Origin: an uncultured Eggerthellaceae bacterium
GTDB lineage: Bacteria > Actinomycetota > Coriobacteriia > Coriobacteriales > Eggerthellaceae
Direction: 5' to 3'
Assembly (NCBI GenBank): GCA_947626195.1
Contig: CANQRF010000033.1
Span: forward strand, 1-53,257
DNA: 53,257 bases
Part shown: positions 1 to 8,451 of the stretch, piece after piece
Layout: the number at the start of each line of letters is the position of its first letter
How positions within the stretch are numbered: the stretch's first letter is position 1
Made by a program: the position numbers and the translations under genes
Notes under the pieces: model-generated
The model's input: only the letters and a program-made list of their open reading frames with translations
Database searches by the model: none
Told to the model about the DNA's origin: nothing

Positions 1-624
1 GATGCGGGCGCCCATCGCGCAGAGAAACTGGATGAGATCCTCGATCTCGGGCTCGCGCGCGGCGTTCTCGATGACGGTGGAGCCCTCTGCCGCAACGGCG
101 GCCATGAGAATGTTCTCCGTCGCACCGACGCTCGGGAACTCGAGCGTGACGTTCGCGCCATGGAGCCCGTCGGGCGTCTGGGCGATGAGTATGCCGTGGT
201 CGACGTCGAAGGTGACGCCAAGGGCGGAGAGCCCCGCGAAATGCATGTCGATCTTCCGCGCGCCGATCTGGCAGCCGCCCGGCATCGCCACGCGGGCCTT
301 CCCGAAGCGGCCGATCAGCGGCCCGAGCACCGAGATGCTCGCCCTCATCTTGGAGACGAGCTCATAGGGGGCCTCGAATCTCGTCACCTCGGCGGTGTCG
401 ATCGCGAGCGTGTGCCCGTCGCGCTCAATCGTGGCGCCGAGCCCGCGAAGGACCTTCGCCATCGTCTCGATGTCTGAGATGAGCGGAACGTTGTGGATGA
501 TGACGGGGCCACGGGCGAGAAGCGATGCCGCCATGAGCTTCAAGGCCGAGTTCTTCGCTCCTGAGACGGTGACCTCTCCGGAAAGCTGCTTGTTGCCATG
601 AACGACGATGATTTCACAAGCCAT
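1..624 (-). CDS. murA: UDP-N-acetylglucosamine 1-carboxyvinyltransferase, 3' end beyond window
   Basis: First committed step of peptidoglycan synthesis: transfers enolpyruvate from PEP to UDP-GlcNAc in the cytoplasm. The visible 208 codons read MACEIIVVHGNKQLSGEV and continue without a stop to base 1, so about half of a usual 420-residue MurA is present. The substrate-binding KNSALK motif lies near residue 22. The loop PGGCQIGARKIDMH carries the catalytic Cys that fosfomycin alkylates, so the enzyme looks fosfomycin-sensitive by this criterion. The start is the ATG at 624, about 95 bases downstream of tsf, with only a weak AGGG-type ribosome site. It may be read through from rpsB-tsf. The family is clear; only the C-terminal half is unseen. 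Confidence 0.96.
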   Translation of the reverse strand, partial: MACEIIVVHGNKQLSGEVTVSGAKNSALKLMAASLLARGPVIIHNVPLISDIETMAKVLRGLGATIERDGHTLAIDTAEVTRFEAPYELVSKMRASISVLGPLIGRFGKARVAMPGGCQIGARKIDMHFAGLSALGVTFDVDHGILIAQTPDGLHGANVTLEFPSVGATENILMAAVAAEGSTVIENAAREPEIEDLIQFLCAMGARI

Positions 625-644
625 GAGCAAGCCCTATCTCGACT

Positions 645-703
645 CTGCCAGCGCTTTTGGAAAAGGCCCTTCCGCAGAAAGGCCCTTCCTTAAGCGTTGG
701 CAG
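645..703 (-). other. Long stem-loop between tsf and murA
   Basis: CTGCCAGCGCTT at 645-656 faces AAGCGTTGGCAG at 692-703, giving a 12-pair stem with one G-U. The 35-base interior can fold again around two copies of GGCCCTTCC (direct repeat at 666-674 and 681-689). No U-run follows in the direction of transcription, so it is not a classical intrinsic terminator. It may instead be a processing site or a partial barrier between tsf and murA. Confidence 0.6.
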
Positions 704-718
704 ACGATGTTGAAAAAC

Positions 719-1579
719 CTAAGCGCCAAGCTGGACGCGCACGAATGACTGCACCGTGACGGTGCCCCCGAGCTCTTTGGCCACATGGGCGACATGGTTG
801 CCCACGCTCTCGTCGGGGTTCTTCACATACGCCTGCTCGGTGAGGCAATTCTCCTTGTAGTATTTCTCAAGGCGGCCGGTCGCCATCTTCTCCTGGATGT
901 TCTCAGGCTTGCCCGACTCGGCGGCCTGTGCCTTGTAGATCTCCATCTCATGGGCGACGACGTCGGCGGGAACGGCCTCGCGCGTCGGTGCCACGGGGTT
1001 CGCCGCGGCGACCTGCATCGCGATATCGCGCCCGAGGCGCTGGAAGCCCTCGCTTGTGGGGTCGATGCCCTCCAGGCCGAATCCGACCAGCACGCCGATC
1101 TTTCCGCCGCCGTGGATGTAGGAGGAAATGCCGTCTGCCTCAAGGACGGCCACATGGGACACCTTGGTGTTCTCGCCGAGCACATGGATGCAGTCGGTGA
1201 TGACGTCCTCAACGGTCTCGCCGTCGACCTGTGCCTTGAGAAGGGCCTCGACGTCTGCCGGCTTCGCGTCGAGCGCCGCACGGGCGACGCGCTCGGCGTA
1301 CGCCTTGAATTTCTCGTTGATGCCGACGAAGTCGGTCTCGCAGTTCAGCTCGACAACGGCGCCCTCTTTGCAGTTGTCCGCGACGAGCGCCATGACGGTT
1401 CCCTCGTTCGTATCGCGGCCCGCGCGCTTCGCCGCAGCCGCCAGGCCGCGCGTGCGGAGCACGTCGACCGCCTTATCCATATCTCCCTCGGCCTCAACGA
1501 GCGCTTTCTTGCACTCCATCATGCCGGCACCTGTCATCTCACGAAGCTCTTTGACCATCGCAGCGCTGATCTCTGCCAT
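719..1579 (-). CDS. tsf: Elongation factor Ts
   Basis: Guanine-nucleotide exchange factor that reloads EF-Tu with GTP. The 286-residue protein begins with the UBA-like N-terminal domain, which contains the conserved segment ELREMTGAGMMECKKALVEA. The core segment with NCETDFVGINEKF follows at about residues 78-90. Length is normal for the family. It sits 66 bases downstream of rpsB, the usual rpsB-tsf pair. The next gene is murA rather than the pyrH-frr pair that commonly follows tsf. The start ATG at 1579 is preceded by GAGAGGAGTTATC, a good ribosome site. Confidence 0.97.
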   Translation of the reverse strand: MAEISAAMVKELREMTGAGMMECKKALVEAEGDMDKAVDVLRTRGLAAAAKRAGRDTNEGTVMALVADNCKEGAVVELNCETDFVGINEKFKAYAERVARAALDAKPADVEALLKAQVDGETVEDVITDCIHVLGENTKVSHVAVLEADGISSYIHGGGKIGVLVGFGLEGIDPTSEGFQRLGRDIAMQVAAANPVAPTREAVPADVVAHEMEIYKAQAAESGKPENIQEKMATGRLEKYYKENCLTEQAYVKNPDESVGNHVAHVAKELGGTVTVQSFVRVQLGA

Positions 1580-1645
1580 GATAACTCCTCTCTTATCCGA
1601 TAAGGCGCGATGCCTTCATACGTGATAGTTTCCCTGTTTTCCTGC

Positions 1646-2581
1646 TTAGGCGTTCTCTTTGACGACCTCTTCATAGACGGAGGCATCGGCGGCCTCCACC
1701 TCGGCCTCAGCAGCCGCAGCCATCGCCGCGACGGCCGTGCGCTCTGCCGCCTGCTTCTCCTCGGACGTGGCGGCATCGCTCGCCTCAACGATCTGCGCGG
1801 CAGCGACGGCCTCGCCCGACGCGACCTCAGCGGCAAGCGCGGCGTCGGCGGTCGCCTCAGCCGCAGCGGTGATGCCCGCCATCTCCTCGGCGCTCACCGG
1901 CGCGCCGATTCCGGCGACGACGGCGTCGGCGATGAAGTCGGCGAGAAGGCGGACCGAGCGGATCGCGTCGTCGTTGGCGGGAATGCCGAAATCGACGTCG
2001 TCGGGATCGCAGTTGGTGTCGAGCGTGCCGACGATCGGAATGCCGAGGCGGCGCGCCTCGTGGATCGCGATGATCTCACGGTTCGTGTCGATGATGAAGA
2101 CGGCCTCGGGCGCGCGCTTCATATTGCGGATGCCGTTGAGGTTCGTCTGCAGCTTCCCGAGCTCTTTGCGGAGCTTGATCTGCTCTTTCTTCGGCAGCAG
2201 GTCCATGCGCCCATCGGCTTCCATCGCCTCGAGTTCCTCCATGCGGTTCACGCGGGAGCGGATGGTCACGAAGTTCGTGAGCATGCCGCCGAGCCAGCGG
2301 GAGTTCACATAGGGCATGCCGCAGCGGTTCGCGGCGTCGGCGACCGCTTCCTGGGCCTGCTTCTTCGTGCCGACGAAAAGCACCGTGCCGCCCTTGCGGC
2401 AGATGTCGCTCACGAAGGTGTACGCCTGGTCGAGGCCGATGAGCGTCTGCTTGAGGTCGATGATGTAGATGTCACCGCGGCTGCCGAAGATATAGGGCTT
2501 CATCTTGGGGTTCCAGCGGCGGGTCTGATGGCCGAAGTGGCTGCCAGCGTCCAAAAGCGTGGCAATGCTGATCTTGCTCAT
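1646..2581 (-). CDS. rpsB: 30S ribosomal protein S2 with Ala/Glu-rich C-terminal extension
   Basis: Small-subunit ribosomal protein. The start is set at the ATG at 2581 (MSKISIATLLDAGSHFGHQT), preceded by GGAG five bases upstream. An in-frame extension further upstream lacks S2 homology. The protein is 311 residues, against about 230-260 for most S2. The core runs to about residue 235 and contains VNSRWLGGMLTNF and the segment ending VGTLDTNCDPDDVDF. The remaining 75 residues are almost entirely Ala, Glu, Val and Ser and look disordered or helical. It is the first gene of the rpsB-tsf transcript, with a promoter at 2696-2723 and about 108 bases of leader that could hold an S2 autoregulatory site. 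Confidence 0.97.
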   Translation of the reverse strand: MSKISIATLLDAGSHFGHQTRRWNPKMKPYIFGSRGDIYIIDLKQTLIGLDQAYTFVSDICRKGGTVLFVGTKKQAQEAVADAANRCGMPYVNSRWLGGMLTNFVTIRSRVNRMEELEAMEADGRMDLLPKKEQIKLRKELGKLQTNLNGIRNMKRAPEAVFIIDTNREIIAIHEARRLGIPIVGTLDTNCDPDDVDFGIPANDDAIRSVRLLADFIADAVVAGIGAPVSAEEMAGITAAAEATADAALAAEVASGEAVAAAQIVEASDAATSEEKQAAERTAVAAMAAAAEAEVEAADASVYEEVVKENA

Positions 2582-2695
2582 TGCATCTCCATTCGTTAGT
2601 CCTCTGCTTTTGGTCATCCCGCAGATCCGCAGCCTTTTTCCGGTGGCCACTGGCGGACGTCGGTCGCAAAAGCATGTGTGATTAAAAGCCTTCCA

Positions 2696-2723
2696 AGTTT
2701 ACCATTCCCCCATGGATTGTCAA
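2696..2723 (-). promoter_or_regulatory. Sigma-70-type promoter for rpsB-tsf
   Basis: On the minus strand a TTGACA (-35, bases 2718-2723) is followed by a 16-base spacer and TAAACT (-10, bases 2696-2701). The predicted start is near 2689, leaving a leader of about 108 bases before the rpsB ATG. The perfect -35 and the position upstream of a ribosomal operon make it a convincing call. Confidence 0.75.
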
Positions 2724-2793
2724 AATACCGTGCGAATCTTTCCACAAACGCCCATCTCGCCGGAAATGGCGCCGGAAAAGCCGGCAACTCGCA

Positions 2794-2853
2794 TGCTTTC
2801 CAAGAAATGCCGCACCTTACCGCAGGCTTTCCGCAAATGCCGAACTTTACCGC
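2794..2853 (+). repeat. Two-copy tandem repeat in the rpsB/fprA divergent intergenic region
   Basis: The 363-base gap between rpsB and fprA holds two imperfect copies of a roughly 30-base unit. AAATGCCGCACCTTACCGC at 2805-2823 recurs as AAATGCCGAACTTTACCGC at 2835-2853, and each copy is preceded by GCTTTCC. It lies 90-150 bases upstream of the fprA start, so it could be a regulator-binding array. A possible extended -10 (TGCTATGGT) for fprA lies near 2898-2906. The rest of the gap shows no gene. Confidence 0.6.
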
Positions 2854-2944
2854 CCCCTTTCGAGATGGGGAAATGGAGGCCATCGCCCTGATGTTGTGCT
2901 ATGGTGGGCAGCGGAGAGCAGACCGTTCATCTCAGGAGGTAGCC

Positions 2945-4138
2945 ATGCTGCATGCGGTAGAGATCAAGCCGGACATCTATTGGGTCGGCGTCATCGATTG
3001 GAACGAGCGCAATTTCCACGGGTACACCACTGACCGTGGCTCGACCTATAACGCCTACCTTATCAAGGACGAGAAGCTCACCCTCATCGACACCTGCAAG
3101 CCCGGTTTCGAGGACGAATTGATCGAGCGCCTTGAGGACGTGTGCGATCCCACGAAGATCGACATCCTGATCTCAAACCATGTGGAGCAGGATCATTCGG
3201 GGTCGATCCCCCGCATCATGGAGCTTTGCCCGAACGCGCTTCTCGTGACGGGCGCACCGCACGGCCTCTCCGGCCTCAAGGCCCATTACGGGGACGGCTA
3301 CAACTATCATCCGGTGAAGACGGGCGACGAGCTCTCGATCGGCAAGCGCACCTTGAGCTTTGTGCAGACGACGATGGTCCATTGGCCCGACAACATGGTC
3401 ACCTACTCCGCCTCCGACAAGCTGCTCTTCTCAAACGACGCCTTCGGGCAGCATTTCGCCTCGTCCAAGCGCTTCGACGACGAAGAGGACCTTCCCGAGA
3501 TCCTCGCCCAGGCGAAGAAATACTATGCGAACATCGTGATGCCCTATGCGAAGAACGTTGCCAAGGCCCTCGAGGCCGTCGCACCGCTCGACATCGACAT
3601 AATCGCACCCGCCCACGGCATCATCTGGCGCAGCCATAAAGACGAGATCCTCTCGCGCTATCGTCGGTGGAGCTCGATGGAAACCGAGGAGTACGCGCTC
3701 ATCGTCTACGATTCCATGTGGCACACCACCGAGGCGATGGCGCTGCAGATCGCCGACGCCTTCATGGAAAGCGGCATTCCCGTCCGCCTGTTCGACCTCA
3801 AGGTGAACCACATCTCCGACATCATGACCGAAACGCTGACGGCGAAATATCTCGCCGTGGGCTCGCCGACGCTCAATTCGGGGATGTTGCCGACCGTCGC
3901 CGCCTTCCTCTGCTACCTGCGCGGGCTCACGCCCAAAGGGCGCGCGGGCATCGTCGGCATTCCCTTCGGCTCATACGGCTGGGCGCCCCTCGGACCGAAG
4001 AAGGTCGCCGAGGAACTCGAGGCGTGCGGATACGCGCTTCCCTTGGGAACGCTCACGCATCAGTGGACCGAGGACGAGGCGGGGCTTGACGAGCTGCACC
4101 AGACAATCAGGGAGGGCATCGCGAAGCTGCGCGATTGA
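2945..4138 (+). CDS. fprA: A-type flavoprotein (flavodiiron O2/NO reductase)
   Basis: Soluble flavodiiron protein that reduces oxygen to water, or nitric oxide to nitrous oxide, and protects anaerobes. It has 397 residues, normal for class A. The N-terminal metallo-beta-lactamase-like domain has the diiron motif HVEQDHSGS at about residue 79. Further ligand candidates are the His in TTMVHWPDN and the His in APAHGIIWR. A C-terminal flavodoxin domain starts near residue 252 with ALIVYDSMWHTTEAMA, the FMN phosphate loop. The start is the ATG at 2945, because AGGAGGT lies just upstream and homology begins there; the frame is open further upstream without homology. It is divergent from rpsB and is the only full-length plus-strand gene. 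No rubredoxin partner is adjacent. Oxygen versus NO preference cannot be read from sequence. Confidence 0.95.
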   Translation: MLHAVEIKPDIYWVGVIDWNERNFHGYTTDRGSTYNAYLIKDEKLTLIDTCKPGFEDELIERLEDVCDPTKIDILISNHVEQDHSGSIPRIMELCPNALLVTGAPHGLSGLKAHYGDGYNYHPVKTGDELSIGKRTLSFVQTTMVHWPDNMVTYSASDKLLFSNDAFGQHFASSKRFDDEEDLPEILAQAKKYYANIVMPYAKNVAKALEAVAPLDIDIIAPAHGIIWRSHKDEILSRYRRWSSMETEEYALIVYDSMWHTTEAMALQIADAFMESGIPVRLFDLKVNHISDIMTETLTAKYLAVGSPTLNSGMLPTVAAFLCYLRGLTPKGRAGIVGIPFGSYGWAPLGPKKVAEELEACGYALPLGTLTHQWTEDEAGLDELHQTIREGIAKLRD

Positions 4139-4184
4139 CGAGTTCCCTCAAGCCGCGCGGGATAATAACGAAGTCATGCAGGAG

Positions 4185-4210
4185 CGCTCGTTACGAGCGT
4201 TTCTGCTTTT
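4185..4210 (+). terminator. Terminator between convergent fprA and patatin gene
   Basis: CGCTCG (4185-4190), loop TTA, CGAGCG (4194-4199), followed by TTTCTGCTTTT. It lies 46 bases after the fprA stop and overlaps the last codons of the convergent patatin gene. The symmetric stem could also act on the minus strand, but only the plus side has the U-rich tail. Confidence 0.75.
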
Positions 4211-5153
4211 CCAACCACGAAAGCAGGCGCGGGAGTTCGCGCTGCGATTGGGCATAGCCGTCATCGTAGGCGGCCTTCAGCTTCCCGTAGTCCGTCTCGC
4301 GATTGCCGATGGGCATCTTATCGGGGCAATAGACGAAGGCAGAGCCTTGCGCCTCCAGCTCATCGAGCTCATCGAGGATCGCGTTGTAGGGCCGCCAACG
4401 ATCGATCGAGCGCTGAGCGACGCTCGGATGCTTGCGGAACATCAGGCGGAAGAGCGCCCGCTGATAGGCCGGCAGCGGATGCTTGCGATAATCATGCTCC
4501 TGCGTGCGCACGACGACGAATTTGGTGAACCCGTCAGCTTTCGCGGCGTCCAGGAGGATGCCCCAGCTTTCGCCGATGCCGCCGTCCATATAGGTGTGGC
4601 CGTCGATCGTCGCAGGCGGCATGAAGCCCGGCATCGAAGAGGATGCCCGCACATAGCGGCCGATCTCGAGGGCCGTGTGCATGTCGCGCTTCGTCCACGC
4701 CACGGTCTCGCCGCTTTCCCAATCGAAGGCTTCGATATGAAGGTCGGCGGGGTTTTCGAAGAAGGTCTTCGCCGCGAAGGCCATATCGGCGTCGCTTCCC
4801 TCGAGCTCCTCGATGATGCCCTCGTAGAGATAGGCCGCGTTGAAATAGCCCTTACCGCTCAGCATGCTCTTCCAGCCGCCGAACTGCGGATCGAGCACGA
4901 GGTCGACAAAGGAGGCACGGGCACGGTCGGTGTCGCGCGACAGGTAGTTGATCGCATGGCTCGAACCGGCCGATATGCCGTAGACCATCGGAAAGTTGAG
5001 GTTGTTCTCAAGCAGCGTCACGACAAAGCCGGCGGTCGCCGCACAGCGCATGCCCCCACCCTCGAAGATGAGGGCGATGTCGGGTTGGTTGATGCCCATA
5101 TCGCCTAAGGCGCGACGCTTCTCCGCAAGCTTTTCCCGATCTTCCTCTGCCAT
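4191..5153 (-). CDS. Patatin-like phospholipase (YjjU/RssA-type)
   Basis: Predicted serine lipid acyl hydrolase with a Ser-Asp dyad. The 320-residue protein has the oxyanion-hole motif EGGGMRC near residue 30, the nucleophile elbow GISAGSSHA near residue 60 (GxSxG) and the catalytic Asp in YMDGGIGES near residue 190. The layout matches the bacterial YjjU-like patatin group. No signal peptide is visible, so it should be cytoplasmic or peripheral. The ATG at 5153 has AGAGGG just upstream; the Met at about residue 19 is a possible alternative start. It follows metG by 31 bases and is probably cotranscribed with sppA and metG. The natural substrate is unknown. Confidence 0.88.
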   Translation of the reverse strand: MAEEDREKLAEKRRALGDMGINQPDIALIFEGGGMRCAATAGFVVTLLENNLNFPMVYGISAGSSHAINYLSRDTDRARASFVDLVLDPQFGGWKSMLSGKGYFNAAYLYEGIIEELEGSDADMAFAAKTFFENPADLHIEAFDWESGETVAWTKRDMHTALEIGRYVRASSSMPGFMPPATIDGHTYMDGGIGESWGILLDAAKADGFTKFVVVRTQEHDYRKHPLPAYQRALFRLMFRKHPSVAQRSIDRWRPYNAILDELDELEAQGSAFVYCPDKMPIGNRETDYGKLKAAYDDGYAQSQRELPRLLSWLEKQKRS

Positions 5154-5184
5154 CGCCCTCTTCGCCCGTTCCTCGCTCTGGCCC

Positions 5185-7212
5185 CTATTTCAGCTGCGAT
5201 GGATGGCGCTTGAAGAAATCGAAGCGCGGTGGCAGCTCTTGGATGCGGTGGAACCCCGCATCGATCTCCATCGCCCCGCAGAGCTCCTCGACGCCTTCGA
5301 AATCATAGTTCCAGCTGAAGAACTCATCGGGATCGAAATTCAGGTATTCGCAGATCATCTCGCAGCCCCGTGGCACGATCGGGTGCATGAGCAGCGTCGC
5401 TATGCGGAGCAGATGAAACGAATCGATGAGCACCTGCATGCGGCGCTCCTTGTCGCCCGCAAGCTCGGCGAGGCGGATCTGCTCGGTCCAATACTTGTTC
5501 GCCCAGCGGATGAAATCGTCCACGAGCGACATGATCGAGTGGAGCTCCACACGGTGCATGATGCGATCGTATTCCTGCAGCGCCTCATGGGCCCGTGCGC
5601 GCACCTCATCGCTCACCTTGCCGATCGGAAGCGAGCACTCGAAGTTGTTCTTCGCCTCGAAGAAGCAGCTCCGCGCGAGGCGATTGAACACGTTGGTGAC
5701 GAGCGCGCCCTCTTTGAGCACCGGATCGGCCACGCGCGCGTCCTCACGCACCTTCTCGTCGGGATTGAACGGCTTGGGCTGAAAGCTCACCGAGCGCTGG
5801 TCGAGGCCGAGCGCGAGGAAATGCGCCCGCAACTGCTCGACGGTGTAGTGCTCGAGCAGCTCATCGCCCGTCGGCGGCGGTATCGCTCCTGATGACGAAG
5901 CTTTCTTCTTGCCGAAGAGCACGTGGTGGTTCGCGATGAGCGTCGTTTGGCGCAGCGGTGCGGCCTCGGTGCCGTCGGTGAGGATCCCGCCGGGCTCGAG
6001 CGCCTCGAAGAGGGCGGGCTGGGCCACCCCGTAGAAATAGAGGTTGTCCTGCCCGATGAACTGGTAGACGCGGGCGTCTTCCGAGCACCAGAAATCGCGC
6101 CATGTATCGCGCGGGAGGCCGCGCTCGTCATTCACGGCGATCGTAAACGAGATCGGCGCCCAAAGCGATTCCGGCCAGCACCAGACGCTGAGGCCCTCCA
6201 CGCCCTCAAGGGAAGGCGCGGCCACGCCCCAGCTCGCGTTGCCCGTGAGGCGAAACGGCACGAGGCATTTGCCCGTGCGGAAGCGGATGCCCGCCTGCGA
6301 AAGCGCGGTGCGCGCCCGATCGCGCTCCCCTATCGTCTGAAATTCGATCTCGAAGCTCTGCTTGCCCTCCTCGGCCTCATGGAGCTGGTGCTCTGGCAAG
6401 GTATGGGCGATGGCCTCGTAGCTCTCGCGCGCCTCGTTTTTCACGTAGATGATCGGGGCGGCGAGGAACTCGCGGATCGTCTGATAGACGATCGGGCGGA
6501 TCTCGGGATCTTCCTCAAGCCGATTGGCGAAGCCCACCAGATAATCGTGATAGGCGGGTAAATCGAAATACCAGTTGGCGACCGGCCTCATCTCCGGAAC
6601 GGTCTCGGAGACCGTCGAAATCGGGTTGATGAGGTCTTCGGGCTCATATTGATGCCCGAGGTCGCATTCATCAGCATACGCCTTGTCCGACTTGCAGCCT
6701 TGGACGGGGCATCGGCCGATGACCTGGCGGCCGTTGAGGAACATCTGCGCCTGCGTGTCGTAGAACTGCAACGTCTCCTCTAGATGGAGCCAGCCGTTCA
6801 AATAGAGGCGCTCAAGGAAGGCGTCGGACACCATCTGATGGATGTCGCCGGCATGTCCGATGCCGGAGCCGTCGAAGATGTCGAGGCTGATGTCGAAGGC
6901 GTTGAGCACGCGCTTTTGGGAGTCGTGGTTCTTCGCCACATAGTCTTCGATCGTGCCCTCGAACTCGCCCGCCTCGACGAGCTTGCGATAGCCCTCCTCA
7001 ATCGGAGAGCCGAAGCAATCGGTGCCTGAGACGAAGCGCACATTGTCCTTGCCGATGCGGTCGCGCAGAAACCGCGCGAAAGCGTCGGCGGGAATGAAGA
7101 CGCCGCCGATATGGCCGAAATGCAGCGGCTTGTTCCCATACGGCATGCCCGCGGTGACGACCGCTTTGGCAGGCCAGATAACCTCATTCGTCGTTGCTGG
7201 AAACTGTGTCAT
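5185..7212 (-). CDS. metG: Methionyl-tRNA synthetase, atypical form
   Basis: Class I synthetase charging tRNA-Met. The 675-residue protein opens with VTAGMPYGNKPLHFGHIGG, containing the HIGH-type motif HFGH. A zinc-knuckle segment follows (CPVQGCKSDKAY...CDLGHQ, near residues 165-190). An extra segment of roughly 70 residues lies between about 245 and 325, where E. coli MetRS has a short link. The KMSKS site reads KKKASSSG, with KASSS at residues 437-441, so the second Lys of KMSKS is Ser. A helical anticodon-binding domain completes the protein. There is no C-terminal EMAP/Trbp111 domain. The start overlaps the sppA 3' end by 29 bases. The family is clear and the form is divergent; function as the housekeeping MetRS is inferred. 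Confidence 0.9.
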   Translation of the reverse strand: MTQFPATTNEVIWPAKAVVTAGMPYGNKPLHFGHIGGVFIPADAFARFLRDRIGKDNVRFVSGTDCFGSPIEEGYRKLVEAGEFEGTIEDYVAKNHDSQKRVLNAFDISLDIFDGSGIGHAGDIHQMVSDAFLERLYLNGWLHLEETLQFYDTQAQMFLNGRQVIGRCPVQGCKSDKAYADECDLGHQYEPEDLINPISTVSETVPEMRPVANWYFDLPAYHDYLVGFANRLEEDPEIRPIVYQTIREFLAAPIIYVKNEARESYEAIAHTLPEHQLHEAEEGKQSFEIEFQTIGERDRARTALSQAGIRFRTGKCLVPFRLTGNASWGVAAPSLEGVEGLSVWCWPESLWAPISFTIAVNDERGLPRDTWRDFWCSEDARVYQFIGQDNLYFYGVAQPALFEALEPGGILTDGTEAAPLRQTTLIANHHVLFGKKKASSSGAIPPPTGDELLEHYTVEQLRAHFLALGLDQRSVSFQPKPFNPDEKVREDARVADPVLKEGALVTNVFNRLARSCFFEAKNNFECSLPIGKVSDEVRARAHEALQEYDRIMHRVELHSIMSLVDDFIRWANKYWTEQIRLAELAGDKERRMQVLIDSFHLLRIATLLMHPIVPRGCEMICEYLNFDPDEFFSWNYDFEGVEELCGAMEIDAGFHRIQELPPRFDFFKRHPSQLK

Positions 7213-8401
7213 ACCCTTCCAATTCCTTCGCTAAGCGCTCCAGATCCGAAACGCTGATGTTCTCATCCTCAGATCGCAGATAGTCGATGAGGGCGGAAAG
7301 ATTCGTCGTTGCCGCGGGGCGGAGATACATCGTCGCGGCCTCATCGATGTCTGCCAGCTCACATGCCTTCGCCGTCGCAGCGCCGAGCGTGCCGATCTCG
7401 TCGGCCAAGCCGTTCTGCACCGCATCGATGCCGGTGTAGGTCATGCCGTTCGCCAATTTCGTCACATCCTCGACGCTCATATTGCGCCCCGCCGCCACCT
7501 TGTCGATGAACGTCTGGTTGATCTGATCGACCATCGCCTGATAGTGCTCGCGCTCCTCGTCGGTCAACGGACGATAGCCGAAACTCGCATCCTTCGAGGG
7601 CGAGGAGACGATCATCTCCATCTTGATGCCGAGCATCTCCATGAGACCGGAGAGATCCGTCATCTGCATGATCGTGCCGATCGAGCCGATCGCCGTGGTC
7701 TCATCGACGAAGATGTAGTCGGCCTGCGAGGAGATCTCATAGGCGGCGCTCGCATTCAGCGATGCGCTTGAGACGACCACGGGCTTCGAGAAGTCCCGCA
7801 CGTATATCGCCATCTCCTCGCCGGCGGTCGACGTGCCTCCCCCCGAATCGACGCGCAGGACCACGGCCTTGATGTTCGGATCGTTCTCGGCGCGGTCGAG
7901 CTGGGACTTCAGCCCCTCGGGGCTCGAGGTCGTGCCGTCGTATTGGATCGTTCCCGTCACCTCGATGATGCCGATCGTCGGCCCGCTCGTGGCCACGGTC
8001 TGATGCACCGTGGTAAGCGAGGTCGCCTGGCCGAGCGTCGAGGAGACCAACGAGGTGCACGAGGAGATGCAGAAGAAGATGAGCGCGAAGAGCAGGACGA
8101 TGACGACGAGCGCGACGATCCACGTATGGCTCTTCTGCTTCGGAGGGGCCGCGAAGACCATACCGCCCGCAGCCGGCGAAGCGTAGCCGCCGTATGCCGG
8201 CGCCTGCCCTGCCATCGGCCGTGCGGGCTGCGTGGTGGACTGTGCGGCCTGCGCGGGCGCATGCCCTGCTTCCGCTGTCTGGCGAGGCGCACCCTGCGCG
8301 TCCGCAGCCTCCTTCGCGGCCCCGGCAGCTTGCGCCTGTTGCCGATGCTCGTCTTGCGGCGCGTGCCACATGTCATTTTGCCAGTTGCTGTTCGGCATCA
8401 T
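7184..8401 (-). CDS. sppA: Signal peptide peptidase SppA (membrane-anchored S49 protease)
   Basis: Membrane protease that degrades leftover signal peptides. The start is the ATG at 8401, where GAGG sits five bases upstream; the in-frame GTG at 8407 lies inside that ribosome site. The first 85 or so residues are a disordered Ala/Gln-rich cytoplasmic tail. One transmembrane helix follows (WIVALVVIVLLFALIFFCI). The S49 domain has VDSGGGTSTAGEE, the serine motif NASAAYE (usually ASGGY) and a Lys in SPSKDASFGYRPL, consistent with the Ser-Lys dyad of single-domain SppA. It lies 50 bases after rho and overlaps metG by 29 bases, so the two are translationally linked. The long N-terminal tail is unusual. 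Confidence 0.92.
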   Translation of the reverse strand: MMPNSNWQNDMWHAPQDEHRQQAQAAGAAKEAADAQGAPRQTAEAGHAPAQAAQSTTQPARPMAGQAPAYGGYASPAAGGMVFAAPPKQKSHTWIVALVVIVLLFALIFFCISSCTSLVSSTLGQATSLTTVHQTVATSGPTIGIIEVTGTIQYDGTTSSPEGLKSQLDRAENDPNIKAVVLRVDSGGGTSTAGEEMAIYVRDFSKPVVVSSASLNASAAYEISSQADYIFVDETTAIGSIGTIMQMTDLSGLMEMLGIKMEMIVSSPSKDASFGYRPLTDEEREHYQAMVDQINQTFIDKVAAGRNMSVEDVTKLANGMTYTGIDAVQNGLADEIGTLGAATAKACELADIDEAATMYLRPAATTNLSALIDYLRSEDENISVSDLERLAKELEGYDTVSSNDE

Positions 8402-8451
8402 CGTCACCTCGATTCCCCCACGGCAGAACGGTCGGTACCCGCACCCGCGTG

